A stretch of DNA of 64,000 bases from Microbacteriaceae bacterium VKM Ac-2854 (GCA_013205085.1 JABMLH010000003.1:124001-188000); one strand, 5' to 3'; positions 51,038 to 61,199 are shown, counted from the stretch's first letter. A program made the numbers and translations. Notes: generated by a model not told the origin, from the letters alone.

Positions 51038-51466
51038 TCAGTGGTCTCCCTCAGTAGTTGGCTCTTCGGTGGCGGTCGGGCCGCCGGCATCGGGGGTTCT
51101 GCGCGCGGCTTCGGCATCGAGTCTCGCGCCGGTGACCATGCAGTACGTCCACAACGCCACGAACGCGGCACCGATCAGGAACATGATCGGCACCAGAACG
51201 CCCGAGGCAACGATAACGAACTGCAGTACCCAACCGATGACGTAGCCGTAGCGGGTGCGCAACAGGCCGATGGATGCGACGAGCGCGAGGCACAGCGCCG
51301 CCCCGCCGCCGAGGGCGACCCACGGATCCGCCGCCTTCAGGCCGAAGGTCACCAGCGCCGCGAGGAACATCACGATGGACTCGAAGCCGAGCGTGATCGA
51401 TGCGAGGCTCTGTCGCAGGCTGCGCGGGCCGGATCGGCCCACGCTCATCCTCAGGCGCCCTGCCAT
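51038..51466 (-). CDS. DUF4233 membrane protein
   Basis: 142-residue actinobacterial membrane protein of the DUF4233 family, function unknown, typically between folC and ndk as here. RSLRQSLASITLGFESIVMFLAALVTFGL is the family N-terminal motif; four hydrophobic helices follow. ATG 51464-51466 has GGGAG 5 nt upstream and overlaps the folC end by 16 bp; a second ATG at 51446-51448, 2 nt after the folC stop, is possible. Confidence 0.86.
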   Translation of the reverse strand: MAGRLRMSVGRSGPRSLRQSLASITLGFESIVMFLAALVTFGLKAADPWVALGGGAALCLALVASIGLLRTRYGYVIGWVLQFVIVASGVLVPIMFLIGAAFVALWTYCMVTGARLDAEAARRTPDAGGPTATEEPTTEGDH

Positions 51467-52815
51467 CGCTGCTCCCGGGCCACGGTGATGGTGTGGCCGA
51501 CCAGGATGATCGAGCCGGTCACCACGAGTGCGCCCTTCTCGGTCTTGCCCGCCAGCAGTCGACCGGCGGTCAGGGCGCCGTCGGTGTCGGCGGCGACGCG
51601 GACGTTGGCCTCGCCGAAGATCGGGCGGGCCAGCGCGGCGAGATCCTCGGCGGGCATCGTGCGCTCCGACGGAGCCGCGGTGACGATCAGCTCGTCCACC
51701 GCCGGCTGCAGTTCGCGCAGGATCCCCTCGGCGTCCTTGTCCGCGAGGATCGCGACGACGGCGGTGACCCGATCGAAGTCGAAGTAACGACCGAGCGCCT
51801 CGCGCAGCGACGCCGCACCGTGCGGGTTGTGCGCCGCATCGACGAGCGTCCGCGGCGCGACGCCGACCAGCTGCAGCCGGCCGGGCGAAGACGCGGTGGC
51901 GAAGCCCTCGTCGAGCACGTCGCCCGTCAACTCCTGGCTGCCGCCGCCGATGAACGACTCGACCGCGGCGATCGCGACCGCGGCGTTCTCGGCCTGGTGG
52001 TCGCCGAAGAGCGGCAGCACCAGTTCGTCGTAGGCCCGAGCGAGCCCGCGGATGCTGCTCAGCTGACCGCCGACCGCGACGGTCGTCGAGACCACATCGA
52101 AGTCCGCGCCCTCGAACACGATCGACGACTCGGTGACCTCGGCCGCCGCGCGCAGCACGGCCTCCGCCTCGGGGGTCTGCTTGGCCGAGACGACGCTCGC
52201 GAGCGGCTTGATGATGCCCGACTTGGTCCGCGCGATCTCTTCGATCGTCGAGCCGAGCCGCTGGGTGTGGTCCAACGCGATGGGCGTGAAGACGGCGACC
52301 GTCGCATCCGCGACGTTGGTCGAGTCCCACTCGCCGCCCATACCGACCTCGATCACCGCGACATCGACCGGAGCGTCGGCGAAGCTCGCGTAGGCGAGCA
52401 CGGTGATCACCTCGAAGAACGTCAGCGGCGGCTCGCCCTGTTCGGCGAGCTCGGCGTCCGTCATCAGCACGTAGGGGCGGATGTCGGCCCAGTTCGCCAC
52501 GAGCGCCTCGTCCGAGATCGGCTCGCCGTCGATCACGATGCGCTCGTTGAACCGCTCCAGGTGCGGGCTGGTGAACAGGCCGACCCGCAGCCCGTGCGCT
52601 CGCAGCAGGCTCTCGATCATCCGGCTGGTGCTGGTCTTGCCGTTGGTGCCGGCGATCTGGATGATCGGGTAGGCGCGCTGCGGGTCGCCGAGGATCTCGA
52701 CGGCGCGCCGGGTCGGCGCGAGCCGAGGCCGCACGTTCGCCTCACCGAGGCGCTCGAGCAGCTCGGCGTAGACCGCGTCCGCGGCTTCGCGGAAGTCGTC
52801 GGGGATCTCAGGCAT
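51451..52815 (-). CDS. folC: Folylpolyglutamate synthase / dihydrofolate synthase
   Basis: Adds glutamate to dihydropteroate and folates. 454 residues, Mur-ligase fold: P-loop [69 protein letters not shown] and the C-terminal [13 protein letters not shown] 52813-52815 ([11 protein letters not shown]) overlaps the ileS stop by 8 bp, so translation is probably coupled to ileS; the longer frame upstream lies inside ileS. Confidence 0.94.
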   Translation of the reverse strand: MPEIPDDFREAADAVYAELLERLGEANVRPRLAPTRRAVEILGDPQRAYPIIQIAGTNGKTSTSRMIESLLRAHGLRVGLFTSPHLERFNERIVIDGEPISDEALVANWADIRPYVLMTDAELAEQGEPPLTFFEVITVLAYASFADAPVDVAVIEVGMGGEWDSTNVADATVAVFTPIALDHTQRLGSTIEEIARTKSGIIKPLASVVSAKQTPEAEAVLRAAAEVTESSIVFEGADFDVVSTTVAVGGQLSSIRGLARAYDELVLPLFGDHQAENAAVAIAAVESFIGGGSQELTGDVLDEGFATASSPGRLQLVGVAPRTLVDAAHNPHGAASLREALGRYFDFDRVTAVVAILADKDAEGILRELQPAVDELIVTAAPSERTMPAEDLAALARPIFGEANVRVAADTDGALTAGRLLAGKTEKGALVVTGSIILVGHTITVAREQRWQGA

Positions 52816-55800
52816 CGGTCTTCTCCACTCCCACCCAGAAGGTGCCGGTGTTCGCGTAGGTTCCCGCCGCGAACTCGCGGACGAAGGCCGTCTCGGGCAG
52901 CTCGCTGCTGCCCTCGGCGTGCTTGCCCGACCCGCCGACGACCTGAGCCTCGACCGCGAGCGTGTCGCCCGCGATGTCGACGCCAGTGGCGAGTTCGAGC
53001 GCCGCGAGGTCTTCCGGGGCACCGAAGCGCAGCGAGAGCCGGATCCGGTCGCTGACATCGAGCGCGGCCGACTTGCGGGTGTCCTGGATCGCGCGCACGA
53101 TGTCGCGGGCCAGCCCTTCCGCCTCCATCTCGGGAGTGGTCGCCGTGTTCAGCAGCACGAAACCGCCACCCGGAAGTAGCGCGAGAGCGCGCTCGGCGCC
53201 CTCGTCCGCGGGGGCGAGCACCAGCTCGTACTCCCCCGCGACCAGCTCGACGCCACCCGCGGTGACGACGCCGCCGTTCTCGCTCCAGTCACCCGCCTTC
53301 GCCGCCTTGATCACGGTCTGCACGCCCTTGCCCAGGCGCGGACCGGCTGCGCGGGCGTTCACCGTGAGCTTCGACGTGATGCCGTAGTCGGCCGCGCTGT
53401 GCTCGGTCAGTTCGACCAGCGTCACCGCCTTGACGTTCAGCTCGTCGCGCAGGATCGACTCGAAGGGCGCGAGCGCGGCGGCCTCGGCCGACACCACGGT
53501 CAGCTCGGCCAGCGGCAGGCGGACACGAAGGCCGGCCTGCTTGCGCAGGGACAGGGCGGTCGAGGAGATGGTGCGGACCGCATCCATCGCCGTGACCAGC
53601 TCGTGATCGGTCAGGAACTCGGCGGCGTCCGGCCAGTCGGTCAGGTGCACGCTGCGCCCGCCGGTGAGCCCCTGCCAGATGTCCTCCGTGATCAGCGGCA
53701 GCAGCGGGGCGGCGACGCGGCAGAGCGTCTCGAGCACGGTGTACAGCGTGTCGAAGGCCTCCGGACCGGACGCGCTCGCGCCGCCCCAGAACCGATCGCG
53801 CGAACGGCGCACGTACCAGTTCGTCAGCACGTCGGCGAAGTCGCGCAGCTTGAGCGCCGCCATCGTGGAGTCGAGCGCGTCGAAGTCGGCGGTGATCTGC
53901 TCGATCAGGTCGTGGGTCTTGGCCAGCAGGTAGCGGTCGAGCACGTTGGTGGAATCGGTACGACGCGTCGCTTCGTAGGCGTCGGCGTTCGCGTAGGTCG
54001 AGAAGAAGTACCACGTGTTCCACAGCGGCAGCAGCATCTGCCGGACGCCCTCACGGATGCCCTCCTCCGTGACGATCAGGTTTCCGCCCCGCAGCACCGG
54101 GCTCGACATCAGGAACCAGCGCATGGCGTCGGAGCCGTCGCGCTCGAAGACCTCGCTGACGTCGGGGTAGTTGCGCAGCGACTTCGACATCTTCTGACCG
54201 TCGTTGCCGAGCACGATGCCGTGGCTGATCACGTTCTTGTACGCCGGCCGGTCGAACAGTGCGGTCGAGAGAACGTGCATCACGTAGAACCAGCCGCGGG
54301 TCTGCCCGATGTACTCGACGATGAAGTCGGCCGGGTGGTGCGTGGAGAACCAGTCCTGGTTCTCGAACGGATAGTGCACCTGGGCGAACGGCATGGACCC
54401 CGAGTCGAACCAGACGTCGAAGACGTCGGTGATCCGGCGCATGGTCGACTGCCCCGTGGGGTCGTCAGGATTGGGCCGGGTGATCTCGTCGACGAACGGA
54501 CGGTGCAGGTCGACGTTGCCGTCCGTATCGCGTGGCAGCGTGCCGAAGTCGCGCTCGATCTCCTCCAGCGAACCGTAGACGTCGATGCGCGGGTAGTTCG
54601 CGTCATCGCTCTTCCAGACCGGGATGGGCGAGCCGAAGTAGCGGTTGCGGCTGATCGACCAGTCGCGCGCGCCGGCGAGCCACTTGCCGAACTGGCCGTC
54701 CTTGACGTTCTCGGGGACCCAGGTGATCTCCTGGTTCAGCTCCTCCATCCGGTCGCGGAATTCCGTGACGCGGACGAACCAGCTCGAGACGGCCTTGTAG
54801 ATCAGAGGGTTCCGGCAGCGCCAGCAATGCGGGTACGAGTGCTCGTAGCTCGCCTGGCGCAGCAGCCGGTGCTCGGCGCGCAGCATCTGGGTCAGCGGCT
54901 TGTTCGCCTCGAAGACCTGCAGGCCCGCGACCTCGGTGATGTTCGCCAGGAAGCGACCGCCGTCGTCGACCGAGATGATCACCGGGATGCCGTTGGCCTC
55001 GCAGATCTTCTGGTCGTCCTCGCCGTAGGCCGGGGCCTGGTGCACGATGCCGGTGCCGTCCGAGGTGGTGACGTAGTCGGCCAGCACGAAGCGCCAGGCG
55101 TTCTGGGTGCCCCAGGTCTCGGTGTCGGCGTAGTAGTCCCAGAGCCGGTCGTAGCTGACGCCGTCCAGCTCGGCGCCGAGCACCGTGCGGGAAACGGCGG
55201 CCTGCGCGGAGGCGGCATCGTCGTAGCCGAGATCCTTCGCGTAGTTGCCGAGCAGGTCGGCCGCGATCAGGTACTCCGCCGCGAGTTCGAGGTCCTCGGG
55301 CTCGCCGCGACCGTCCGCCGCGCCGTTCGGCCCTGCGGGCACCACGACGTAGGAGATCTCGGGGCCGACCGCGAGCGCGAGGTTGGTGGGCAGCGTCCAG
55401 GGCGTGGTCGTCCAAGCCAGGGCGCGCACGGCGGTGAGGCCGAGCGCCTCCGCCTTCTCGCCCACCAGCGGGAAGGTGACCGTGACCGTCTGGTCCTGGC
55501 GCATCTTGTAGACGTCATCGTCCATCCGCAGCTCGTGGTTGGAGAGTGGGGTCTGGTCGCGCCAGCAGTAGGGCAGCACCCGGAAGCCCTCGTACGCGAG
55601 GCCCTTGTCGTAGAGCTGCTTGAACGCCCAGAGCACCGACTCCATGAAGGTGACGTCGAGGGTCTTGTAGTCGTTCTCGAAATCGACCCAGCGTGCCTGG
55701 CGGGTGACGTACTCCTGCCACTCGCCGGTGTAGCGCAGCACCGACTCCTTCGCCGCGGCGTTGAAGGCGGCGAGGCCCATCTCCTCGATCTGCGCCTTGT

Positions 55801-56149
55801 CGGTGATGCCGAGCTGACGCTCCGCCTCGAGCTCGGCGGGCAGGCCGTGGGTGTCCCAGCCGAAGCGGCGGTGCACCTGGCGTCCGCGCATCGTCTCGTA
55901 GCGCGGGAAGAGGTCCTTCGCGTAGCCCGTCAGCAGGTGGCCGTAGTGCGGCAGCCCGTTCGCGAACGGCGGGCCGTCGTAGAACACCCACTCGGGCGCG
56001 CCCTCGCGCTGGTCGATCGACGCCTGGAAGGTGCCGTCGTTCTTCCAGAACTCGAGGACGCCGTCCTCGATGGCGGGGAAGCGAGGCGATGGGTTGACAC
56101 CGGCGGCGACGCCGAAGGAGGCGCCTCGGCTGTTGAGGGGGTAACTCAC
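52808..56149 (-). CDS. ileS: Isoleucyl-tRNA synthetase
   Basis: Charges tRNA-Ile. 1113 residues, class I synthetase of the longer actinobacterial/eukaryote-like type. HIGH motif is [18 protein letters not shown] appears in [28 protein letters not shown] and WFVRVTEF are family strings; the editing domain lies near 190-400 ([21 protein letters not shown]). GTG 56147-56149 has AGGAG 7 nt upstream. Controlled by a T-box leader. First gene of ileS-folC-DUF4233-ndk. Confidence 0.96.
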   Translation of the reverse strand: MSYPLNSRGASFGVAAGVNPSPRFPAIEDGVLEFWKNDGTFQASIDQREGAPEWVFYDGPPFANGLPHYGHLLTGYAKDLFPRYETMRGRQVHRRFGWDTHGLPAELEAERQLGITDKAQIEEMGLAAFNAAAKESVLRYTGEWQEYVTRQARWVDFENDYKTLDVTFMESVLWAFKQLYDKGLAYEGFRVLPYCWRDQTPLSNHELRMDDDVYKMRQDQTVTVTFPLVGEKAEALGLTAVRALAWTTTPWTLPTNLALAVGPEISYVVVPAGPNGAADGRGEPEDLELAAEYLIAADLLGNYAKDLGYDDAASAQAAVSRTVLGAELDGVSYDRLWDYYADTETWGTQNAWRFVLADYVTTSDGTGIVHQAPAYGEDDQKICEANGIPVIISVDDGGRFLANITEVAGLQVFEANKPLTQMLRAEHRLLRQASYEHSYPHCWRCRNPLIYKAVSSWFVRVTEFRDRMEELNQEITWVPENVKDGQFGKWLAGARDWSISRNRYFGSPIPVWKSDDANYPRIDVYGSLEEIERDFGTLPRDTDGNVDLHRPFVDEITRPNPDDPTGQSTMRRITDVFDVWFDSGSMPFAQVHYPFENQDWFSTHHPADFIVEYIGQTRGWFYVMHVLSTALFDRPAYKNVISHGIVLGNDGQKMSKSLRNYPDVSEVFERDGSDAMRWFLMSSPVLRGGNLIVTEEGIREGVRQMLLPLWNTWYFFSTYANADAYEATRRTDSTNVLDRYLLAKTHDLIEQITADFDALDSTMAALKLRDFADVLTNWYVRRSRDRFWGGASASGPEAFDTLYTVLETLCRVAAPLLPLITEDIWQGLTGGRSVHLTDWPDAAEFLTDHELVTAMDAVRTISSTALSLRKQAGLRVRLPLAELTVVSAEAAALAPFESILRDELNVKAVTLVELTEHSAADYGITSKLTVNARAAGPRLGKGVQTVIKAAKAGDWSENGGVVTAGGVELVAGEYELVLAPADEGAERALALLPGGGFVLLNTATTPEMEAEGLARDIVRAIQDTRKSAALDVSDRIRLSLRFGAPEDLAALELATGVDIAGDTLAVEAQVVGGSGKHAEGSSELPETAFVREFAAGTYANTGTFWVGVEKTDA

Positions 56150-56361
56150 GTGTGGTCTCCTGGAGATGCTCGGTCTCTACACGAGGACGCATCCCGCCTT
56201 GCGGCGTCGTGCGCGGTACCACCTCGCTTGGAGCTCCCGGAGGAACACCCACTCGTTCCGGCTGTGACGGGCCGCACCCGTCCGGTTCTACTGAGCGACC
56301 GCGTTGCCGAGGGCGCCGTTCTTCCGGAGACTCACCGGTGATAGCCGGGTCGAAGTCGTTC
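56150..56361 (-). promoter_or_regulatory. T-box riboswitch of ileS (translational, class II)
   Basis: RNA leader sensing uncharged tRNA-Ile. The T-box sequence GCGAGGTGGTACCGCG lies at 56212-56227 on the minus strand. The specifier ATC (56340-56342), in GGCTATCACCGG, matches Ile. The ribosome-binding AGGAG lies in TCTCCAGGAGA beside the GTG start and can be sequestered, with no terminator T tract, as in actinobacterial ileS T-boxes that act on translation. The transcript should start near 56361. Confidence 0.88.
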
Positions 56362-56367
56362 AGCCGC

Positions 56368-56374
56368 TATCCTA
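56368..56374. promoter_or_regulatory. Shared symmetric -10 box for ileS T-box (minus) and tetR (plus)
   Basis: TATCCTA: plus strand TATCCT would give a start about 30 nt before the tetR ATG; minus strand TAGGAT gives the T-box 5' end. Both fit TANNNT. Same architecture as at 32337. Confidence 0.5.
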
Positions 56375-56414
56375 ACGCCTCGGGAGCCGTCGGGCTCGGG
56401 ATGGAGCCTCGCCG

Positions 56415-57023
56415 ATGGCGAACAGCAGCAGCCGCGGGCGCCCACGGGCCTCGTCGAAGGCGATGCTGGAAGACGCCGCGTTCGACCTGTTCGTGGAACA
56501 GAGCTACGCGGGCACCACCGTCGAGCAGATCGCGCAACGGGCCGGCGTCTCGCGCAACACCTTCTTCAACTACTTCGACTCGAAGAGCGACGTGTTCTGG
56601 GTGTTCCTCGATGAGCGGCTGGAAGCGCTCGGCCCCGCGCTCGATGCCACGGATCGCTCCACCCCGGTGATGACCGCCCTCTACGACGCGGTGCTCGAGG
56701 TCGGCGCCGGCTTCGGACCAGGTCGGGTGCCGTGGGCGCTGACGCAGACCGAGCTGATCGGCAGCGTGCACGAGCTGCAGGCCTCGGCGCTCGCTCGGCT
56801 GTCGCGTCAGGCCGCGATCGTGACGGACTTCGTGGCCGACCGTGTACCGCATCCGCTGCCCGTGCTGCTCGCCCGCGCGGTTGCTTACTCCGTGATCGGC
56901 GCGGCCGTCGCCGCCGTGCAGTCGTGGGCCTCGGCCGGCACCACCCGTGGCGACCTCGCGCCGTACCTCGCTGAGGCGCTCGCGCCGATCCGCGACGGCT
57001 ACGCGCCGGTACTCGCCGCCTGA
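56415..57023 (+). CDS. TetR/AcrR family transcriptional regulator
   Basis: 202-residue repressor-type regulator. HTH at 12-58: SSKAMLEDAAFDLFVEQSYAGTTVEQIAQRAGVSRNTFFNYFDSKSDVFW. The C-terminal ligand domain is helical and Ala-rich; the ligand is unknown. It sits alone between the ileS T-box and the repeat array, so no target gene is obvious; autoregulation at the shared promoter would also touch ileS. Confidence 0.9.
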   Translation: MANSSSRGRPRASSKAMLEDAAFDLFVEQSYAGTTVEQIAQRAGVSRNTFFNYFDSKSDVFWVFLDERLEALGPALDATDRSTPVMTALYDAVLEVGAGFGPGRVPWALTQTELIGSVHELQASALARLSRQAAIVTDFVADRVPHPLPVLLARAVAYSVIGAAVAAVQSWASAGTTRGDLAPYLAEALAPIRDGYAPVLAA

Positions 57024-57027
57024 AAGC

Positions 57028-57775
57028 CCGGGTTGTCACGTCGCGTCCGTTTCGGCCCCGAAACGGACGGGGAGCGACAACCCGGGCGGCCGCCCCGCGT
57101 CATGTGGAACCCGGGTGATCACGTCGCGTCCCTCACGGGCCGGAAACGGACGCGGAGCGACAACCCGGGCCGCCGCCCCCGCCCGGCCGGAACCCGGGTG
57201 GTCACGTTGCGTCCTCCACCGCCCGGAAACGGACGCGGAGCGACAACCCGGGCCACCGCCCCGCCCGCGCGGGACGCGGGTGGTCAGGTCGCGTCCCTCA
57301 CGGGCCGGAAACGGACGCGGAGCGACAACCCGGGCCACCGCCCCGCCCGGCGGAACCCGGGTGGTCACGTTGCGTCCCCCACCGCCCCGAAACGGACGCG
57401 ACCCGACAACCCGGGCCGCCGCCCCCCGCCCGCCCGAAGCCCGGGTGGTCACGTCGCGTCCCCCACGGCCCCGAAACGGACGCGACCCGACAACCCGGGC
57501 CGCCGCCCCCGCCCGCCCGAAGCCTGGGTGGTCACGTCCCGTCCCCCACGGGCCGAAAACGGACGTGGAGCGACAACCCGGCCCACCGCCCCGCCCGCCC
57601 GGAACCCGGGTGGTCACATCGCGTCCCCCACGGCCCCGAAAACGGACGCGACCCGACGACCCCGGCCGCCGCCCCCGCCCGCCCGAAGCCCGGGTGGTCG
57701 CGTCGCGTCCCCCACGGGCCGAAAACGGACGCGACCCGACAACCCGGGCCGCCGCCCCCGCCGCTCCCGCCCGCC
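57028..57775. repeat. Nine-unit tandem array of ~83-bp near-palindromes
   Basis: Units begin near 57028, 57110, 57193, 57275, 57356, 57440, 57523, 57605 and 57689 (period 81-84). Each has CCCGGGTGGTCACG, then TCGCGTCC, a loop of about 15-20 nt, GGACGCG and GACAACCCGGG, and a C/G-rich spacer of about 28 nt. Unit 1 is the most symmetric (GGGTTGTC/GACAACCC and CGTCCGTTTC/GAAACGGACG). Two right-arm types alternate (GGAGC and ACCC before GACAACCC). The 855-bp tetR-valS gap holds no gene I support; the open frame through it is an effect of high GC. Confidence 0.92.
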
Positions 57776-57798
57776 TGCCCGCCCGCCCGCCTGCCCGG

Positions 57799-57804
57799 TA
57801 GGCT
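57799..57804 (+). promoter_or_regulatory. Probable valS -10 box
   Basis: TAGGCT 74 nt before the valS ATG, directly after the repeat array. No clear -35, since the upstream sequence is the C/G-rich repeat tail. Confidence 0.35.
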
Positions 57805-57878
57805 TGTCCTCGGCCATCGCGCCACCATCCAGGCACTTCACCATCAACACGGTGCCGCCCATACGAACCGGAGTCCCC

Positions 57879-60452
57879 ATGTCGCTCGACCGCGTCCCCG
57901 CCAAGCCCGCCCTCGAGGGGCTCGAAGGCAAGTGGGGGGTCGTCTGGCAGGAGGACGGCACCTACGGGTTCGACCGCACGGACATCTCCCGCGACGACGT
58001 CTACTCGATCGACACCCCGCCGCCCACCGCCTCAGGCTCGCTGCACATCGGTCACGTGTTCTCCTACACGCACACCGACGTGATCGCCCGATTCCAGCGG
58101 ATGCGGGGCAAGCGCGTCTTCTACCCGATGGGCTGGGACGACAACGGCCTACCTACCGAGCGCCGGGTGCAGAACTACTACGGCGTCCGCTGCGACCCGA
58201 CCCTCCCGTACGAGGCCGACTTCACGCCTCCGTTCGAGGGCGGCGACAACAAGAGCACCAAGGCGGCCGATCAGAAGCCGATCTCGCGCCGCAACTTCAT
58301 CGAACTGTGCGAGCGCCTGACCGTCGAGGACGAGAAGCAGTTCGAGGATGTCTGGCGCACCCTCGGCCTCTCGGTCGACTGGAGCCAGAGCTACCGCACC
58401 ATCGGCGACGAGTCGCAGGCCGCCTCGCAGCGCGCCTTCCTGCGCAACCTCGCCCGCGGCGAGGCGTACCAGGCCCAGGCGCCCACCCTCTGGGACATCA
58501 CCTTCCGCACCGCGGTCGCCCAGGCCGAGCTGGAGGACAAGGACCAGCCAGGCGCCTACCACCGCATCGCCTTCCACAAGGCGGACGGCGAGGACGTCTT
58601 CATCGAGACGACCCGCCCCGAGCTGCTGCCCGCCTGCGTGGCCCTGGTCGCGCATCCGGACGACGAGCGCTACCAGCCGCTGTTCGGCACCACCGTGCGC
58701 ACCCCGCTCTTCGACGTCGAGGTGCCGGTGCTCGCGCACCACCTCGCGCAGAAGGACAAGGGATCGGGCATCGCGATGATCTGCACCTTCGGCGACGTCA
58801 CCGATGTGATCTGGTGGCGCGAGCTCGACCTGCCCAACCGCGCGATCATCGGCTTCGACGGCCGGATCATCTCCGAGGCCCCCGCCGTGATCAGTAGCGA
58901 GGCGGGCCGCGAGGCCTACGCCGCCCTGGCCGGCAAGACCGTGTTCTCCGCGAAGCAGGCCGTGGTGGCCCTGCTCGAGGAGTCGGGCGAGATGGTCGGC
59001 GAGCCCAAGTCGATCACGCACCCGGTGAAATTCTTCGAGAAGGGCGACAAGCCGCTCGAGATCGTCTCGACGCGGCAGTGGTACGTCACCAACGGCGCCC
59101 GGGACGAGGCACTCAAGGCCCGCCTGCTCGAGATCGGCCGTGACATCCGCTTCGTGCCCGAGTTCATGCGGGTGCGCTACGAGAACTGGGTCGGCGGGCT
59201 CTCCGGCGACTGGCTGATCTCGCGCCAGCGCTTCTTCGGCGTGCCGATCCCGGTCTGGTACCCGCTCGACGCCGACGGCAACCCGGTCTTCGATCAGCCG
59301 ATCGTGCCGAGTGAAGCACAGCTCCCCGTCGACCCGTCCTCGGATGCGGCGCCCGGCTACGACGAGGCCCAGCGCGGCATCCCCGGCGGCTTCCAGGGCG
59401 AGCTCGACGTGATGGACACCTGGGCCACCTCCTCGCTGACCCCGCAACTCGCGGGCGGCTGGGAGCGCGACCCGGAGCTGTGGAACCTCGTCGCGCCGTA
59501 CGACCTGCGCCCGCAGGGCCAGGACATCATCCGCACCTGGCTGTTCTCGACGGTGCTGCGCTCGCAGCTCGAGGACGGTCGCTCGCCGTGGAAGAACGCG
59601 ACGATCTCCGGCTTCATCGTCGACCCCGACCGCAAGAAGATGTCGAAGTCGAAGGGCAACGTGGTCACCCCGGCCGACATGCTGGTGCAGCACGGCTCCG
59701 ACGCGGTGCGCTACTGGGCGGCCTCCTCGCGCCTGGGCACGGACGCGTCCTTCGACCCGCAGAACCCGACGCAGATCAAGATCGGTCGCCGCCTGGCGAT
59801 CAAGGTCCTCAACGCGGCCAAGTTCATCCACGGCTTCGCGGCGAGCGAGGGCGCCGAGGTCACGCATCCGCTCGACCTCTCGATGATCGCGACGCTGCAC
59901 GGCGTCGTCGCCGACGCGACCAAGGCGCTGGAGAACTACGACCACGCCCGCGCCCTGGAGCTGACCGAGGCGTTCTTCTGGACCTTCTGCGACGACTACC
60001 TGGAGCTGGTGAAGGAGCGCGCCTACGCCGGCGACGGTGCGGAGTCCGACTCGGCCGCGGCCGCGCTGCACCTCGCGCTCGACGTGCTGCTGCGCCTGTT
60101 CGCCCCGTTCATCCCGTTCGCCGCCGAGGAGACGTGGTCGTGGGCGAACGACTCGTCGGTGCACACGCAGCCCTGGCCGGACGCTACGGGCTCGACCCTC
60201 GCGGGCGACCCGGCCGTGCTCGAAGCGACCGGTGCGGTGCTGACGGCGGTGCGCCGTGCGAAGACGGACGCGAAGGCATCGCAGAAGACGCCGGCCGCCT
60301 CTGCGCAGATCACCGCGCCGGCCGAGCAGCTCGCTCTGCTCAAGCTCTCGGCCGGCGACATCGCAGCGGTCGGCAAGATCGCGAGCCTGACCTTCGCCGA
60401 GGGTGACACACTGGCGGTAGCCATCGTTCTCGCGACGGAAGACGATTCATAG
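57879..60452 (+). CDS. valS: Valyl-tRNA synthetase
   Basis: Charges tRNA-Val. 857 residues. HIGH motif GSLHIGHVFSYTHTD, KMSKS motif DRKKMSKSKGNVVTPADML, DDNGLPTERRVQNYYGV and WISRQ-like WLISRQRFFGVPIPVWYP. Editing domain near 190-330. The C-terminal tRNA-binding coiled coil of E. coli ValRS is absent or very short, as in many actinobacterial forms. ATG 57879 with GGAG 5 nt upstream is chosen; the frame is open far upstream through the repeats but that part is not coding. A GNAT gene follows after 10 bp. Confidence 0.95.
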   Translation: MSLDRVPAKPALEGLEGKWGVVWQEDGTYGFDRTDISRDDVYSIDTPPPTASGSLHIGHVFSYTHTDVIARFQRMRGKRVFYPMGWDDNGLPTERRVQNYYGVRCDPTLPYEADFTPPFEGGDNKSTKAADQKPISRRNFIELCERLTVEDEKQFEDVWRTLGLSVDWSQSYRTIGDESQAASQRAFLRNLARGEAYQAQAPTLWDITFRTAVAQAELEDKDQPGAYHRIAFHKADGEDVFIETTRPELLPACVALVAHPDDERYQPLFGTTVRTPLFDVEVPVLAHHLAQKDKGSGIAMICTFGDVTDVIWWRELDLPNRAIIGFDGRIISEAPAVISSEAGREAYAALAGKTVFSAKQAVVALLEESGEMVGEPKSITHPVKFFEKGDKPLEIVSTRQWYVTNGARDEALKARLLEIGRDIRFVPEFMRVRYENWVGGLSGDWLISRQRFFGVPIPVWYPLDADGNPVFDQPIVPSEAQLPVDPSSDAAPGYDEAQRGIPGGFQGELDVMDTWATSSLTPQLAGGWERDPELWNLVAPYDLRPQGQDIIRTWLFSTVLRSQLEDGRSPWKNATISGFIVDPDRKKMSKSKGNVVTPADMLVQHGSDAVRYWAASSRLGTDASFDPQNPTQIKIGRRLAIKVLNAAKFIHGFAASEGAEVTHPLDLSMIATLHGVVADATKALENYDHARALELTEAFFWTFCDDYLELVKERAYAGDGAESDSAAAALHLALDVLLRLFAPFIPFAAEETWSWANDSSVHTQPWPDATGSTLAGDPAVLEATGAVLTAVRRAKTDAKASQKTPAASAQITAPAEQLALLKLSAGDIAAVGKIASLTFAEGDTLAVAIVLATEDDS

Positions 60453-60462
60453 GAGGCAGTTC

Positions 60463-60903
60463 ATGTCGGTTCAGCACAGGAAGCTCGTCAACGGTGACTT
60501 CTTCCCCTGGCTCGGGCTCTACGAACAGTACGGCGAGCACTACGGCACGCCGATCAACGACCAGGTCGCGCTGCGGGTCTGGAGCTGGATCGAGTCGGGC
60601 GAACTCGACGGCCTCATCGCCGTCGACGATGCGGGCTCGCTGGTCGGTTTCGCGCACTACCGTCGCTTCGTGCAGCCGCTGACGGCGCGGCGAGGAGTGT
60701 TCCTGGAGGACCTCTTCGTGGTGCCGTCGGAGCGCTCGCACGGCGTCGCCCGCGCCCTCGTCGATGCGGTCACCGCGGAGGCGAAGGCGGGCGGCGCCTC
60801 GCTGCTGCAGCTGTCGGCGCGGCCTGACGACGAGCTGGCGAACGGCGTCTACGGCGCGATCGCCGAGCGGAGCGCCTGGCACAGCTACGAGACGGCGATC
60901 TGA
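60463..60903 (+). CDS. GNAT family N-acetyltransferase
   Basis: 146-residue acetyltransferase. Acetyl-CoA motif RSHGVARALV (91-100) after the strand VFLEDLFVVPSE; the C-terminal YGAIAERSAWHSYE is a typical GNAT ending. Substrate unknown. ATAGGAGG precedes ATG by about 6 nt. It follows valS by 10 bp and overlaps the next gene by 1 nt, so the three are probably co-transcribed. Confidence 0.9.
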   Translation: MSVQHRKLVNGDFFPWLGLYEQYGEHYGTPINDQVALRVWSWIESGELDGLIAVDDAGSLVGFAHYRRFVQPLTARRGVFLEDLFVVPSERSHGVARALVDAVTAEAKAGGASLLQLSARPDDELANGVYGAIAERSAWHSYETAI

Positions 60904-61172
60904 TGCAGCTCGGAACCCGCTGGAACGTCGGCGGCTCGGCTCCCGCCGGGCTGCCCGAGATCGTGCTCACCGCGATCACCGGTGTAGAGGGCGACCTCGC
61001 CGAGGGCGATGTCGACGCGAGCACCTGGCGCTGGCAGCTGACCTGGCTGGAGGGCGCGCCGGTCGTCGAGCTGGATGACGGCACCGTGATCACCTACAAG
61101 CCGTCCGAAGACGCCGCCTACATCACGCAGCCGCAGGGCCGCGTTGATGACGACGACGACTGGGGCGAGTAG
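60903..61172 (+). CDS. Conserved hypothetical protein, 89 aa
   Basis: Family not recognised. 89 residues, acidic, no membrane segment: LGTRWNVGGSAPAGLPEIVLTAITGVEGDL then STWRWQLTWLEGAPVVELDDGTVITY, a probable small beta fold, and an Asp-rich tail DDDDDWGE. The ATG overlaps the GNAT stop (TGATG), indicating translational coupling. Confidence 0.72.
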   Translation: MQLGTRWNVGGSAPAGLPEIVLTAITGVEGDLAEGDVDASTWRWQLTWLEGAPVVELDDGTVITYKPSEDAAYITQPQGRVDDDDDWGE

Positions 61173-61187
61173 CCGGGGACGCGGCCC

Positions 61188-61193
61188 TAGGCT
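61188..61193 (+). promoter_or_regulatory. -10 box for the M3 peptidase gene
   Basis: TAGGCT followed by 6 nt and GTG 61200. The 6 nt include GGAGG, so a leadered start from upstream is also possible. Confidence 0.4.
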
Positions 61194-61199
61194 CGGAGG

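Noticed and set aside
53399-56341. 980-codon plus-strand frame opposite ileS
   Set aside because: Antisense shadow of a long GC-rich gene; sequence is compositional (Arg/Val/Leu/Gly) and crosses the T-box leader.
57033-57878. A 282-codon in-frame extension of valS through the repeat array
   Set aside because: It exists because the C/G-rich repeats contain no stop codons; units are 81-84 bp so the encoded residues rotate frame, nothing matches ValRS N-termini, and ATG 57879 has a proper ribosome site.
56415-57878. Mobile element or phage attachment site at the repeat array
   Set aside because: No integrase, transposase or target-site duplication is visible; flanking genes are ordinary chromosome genes.
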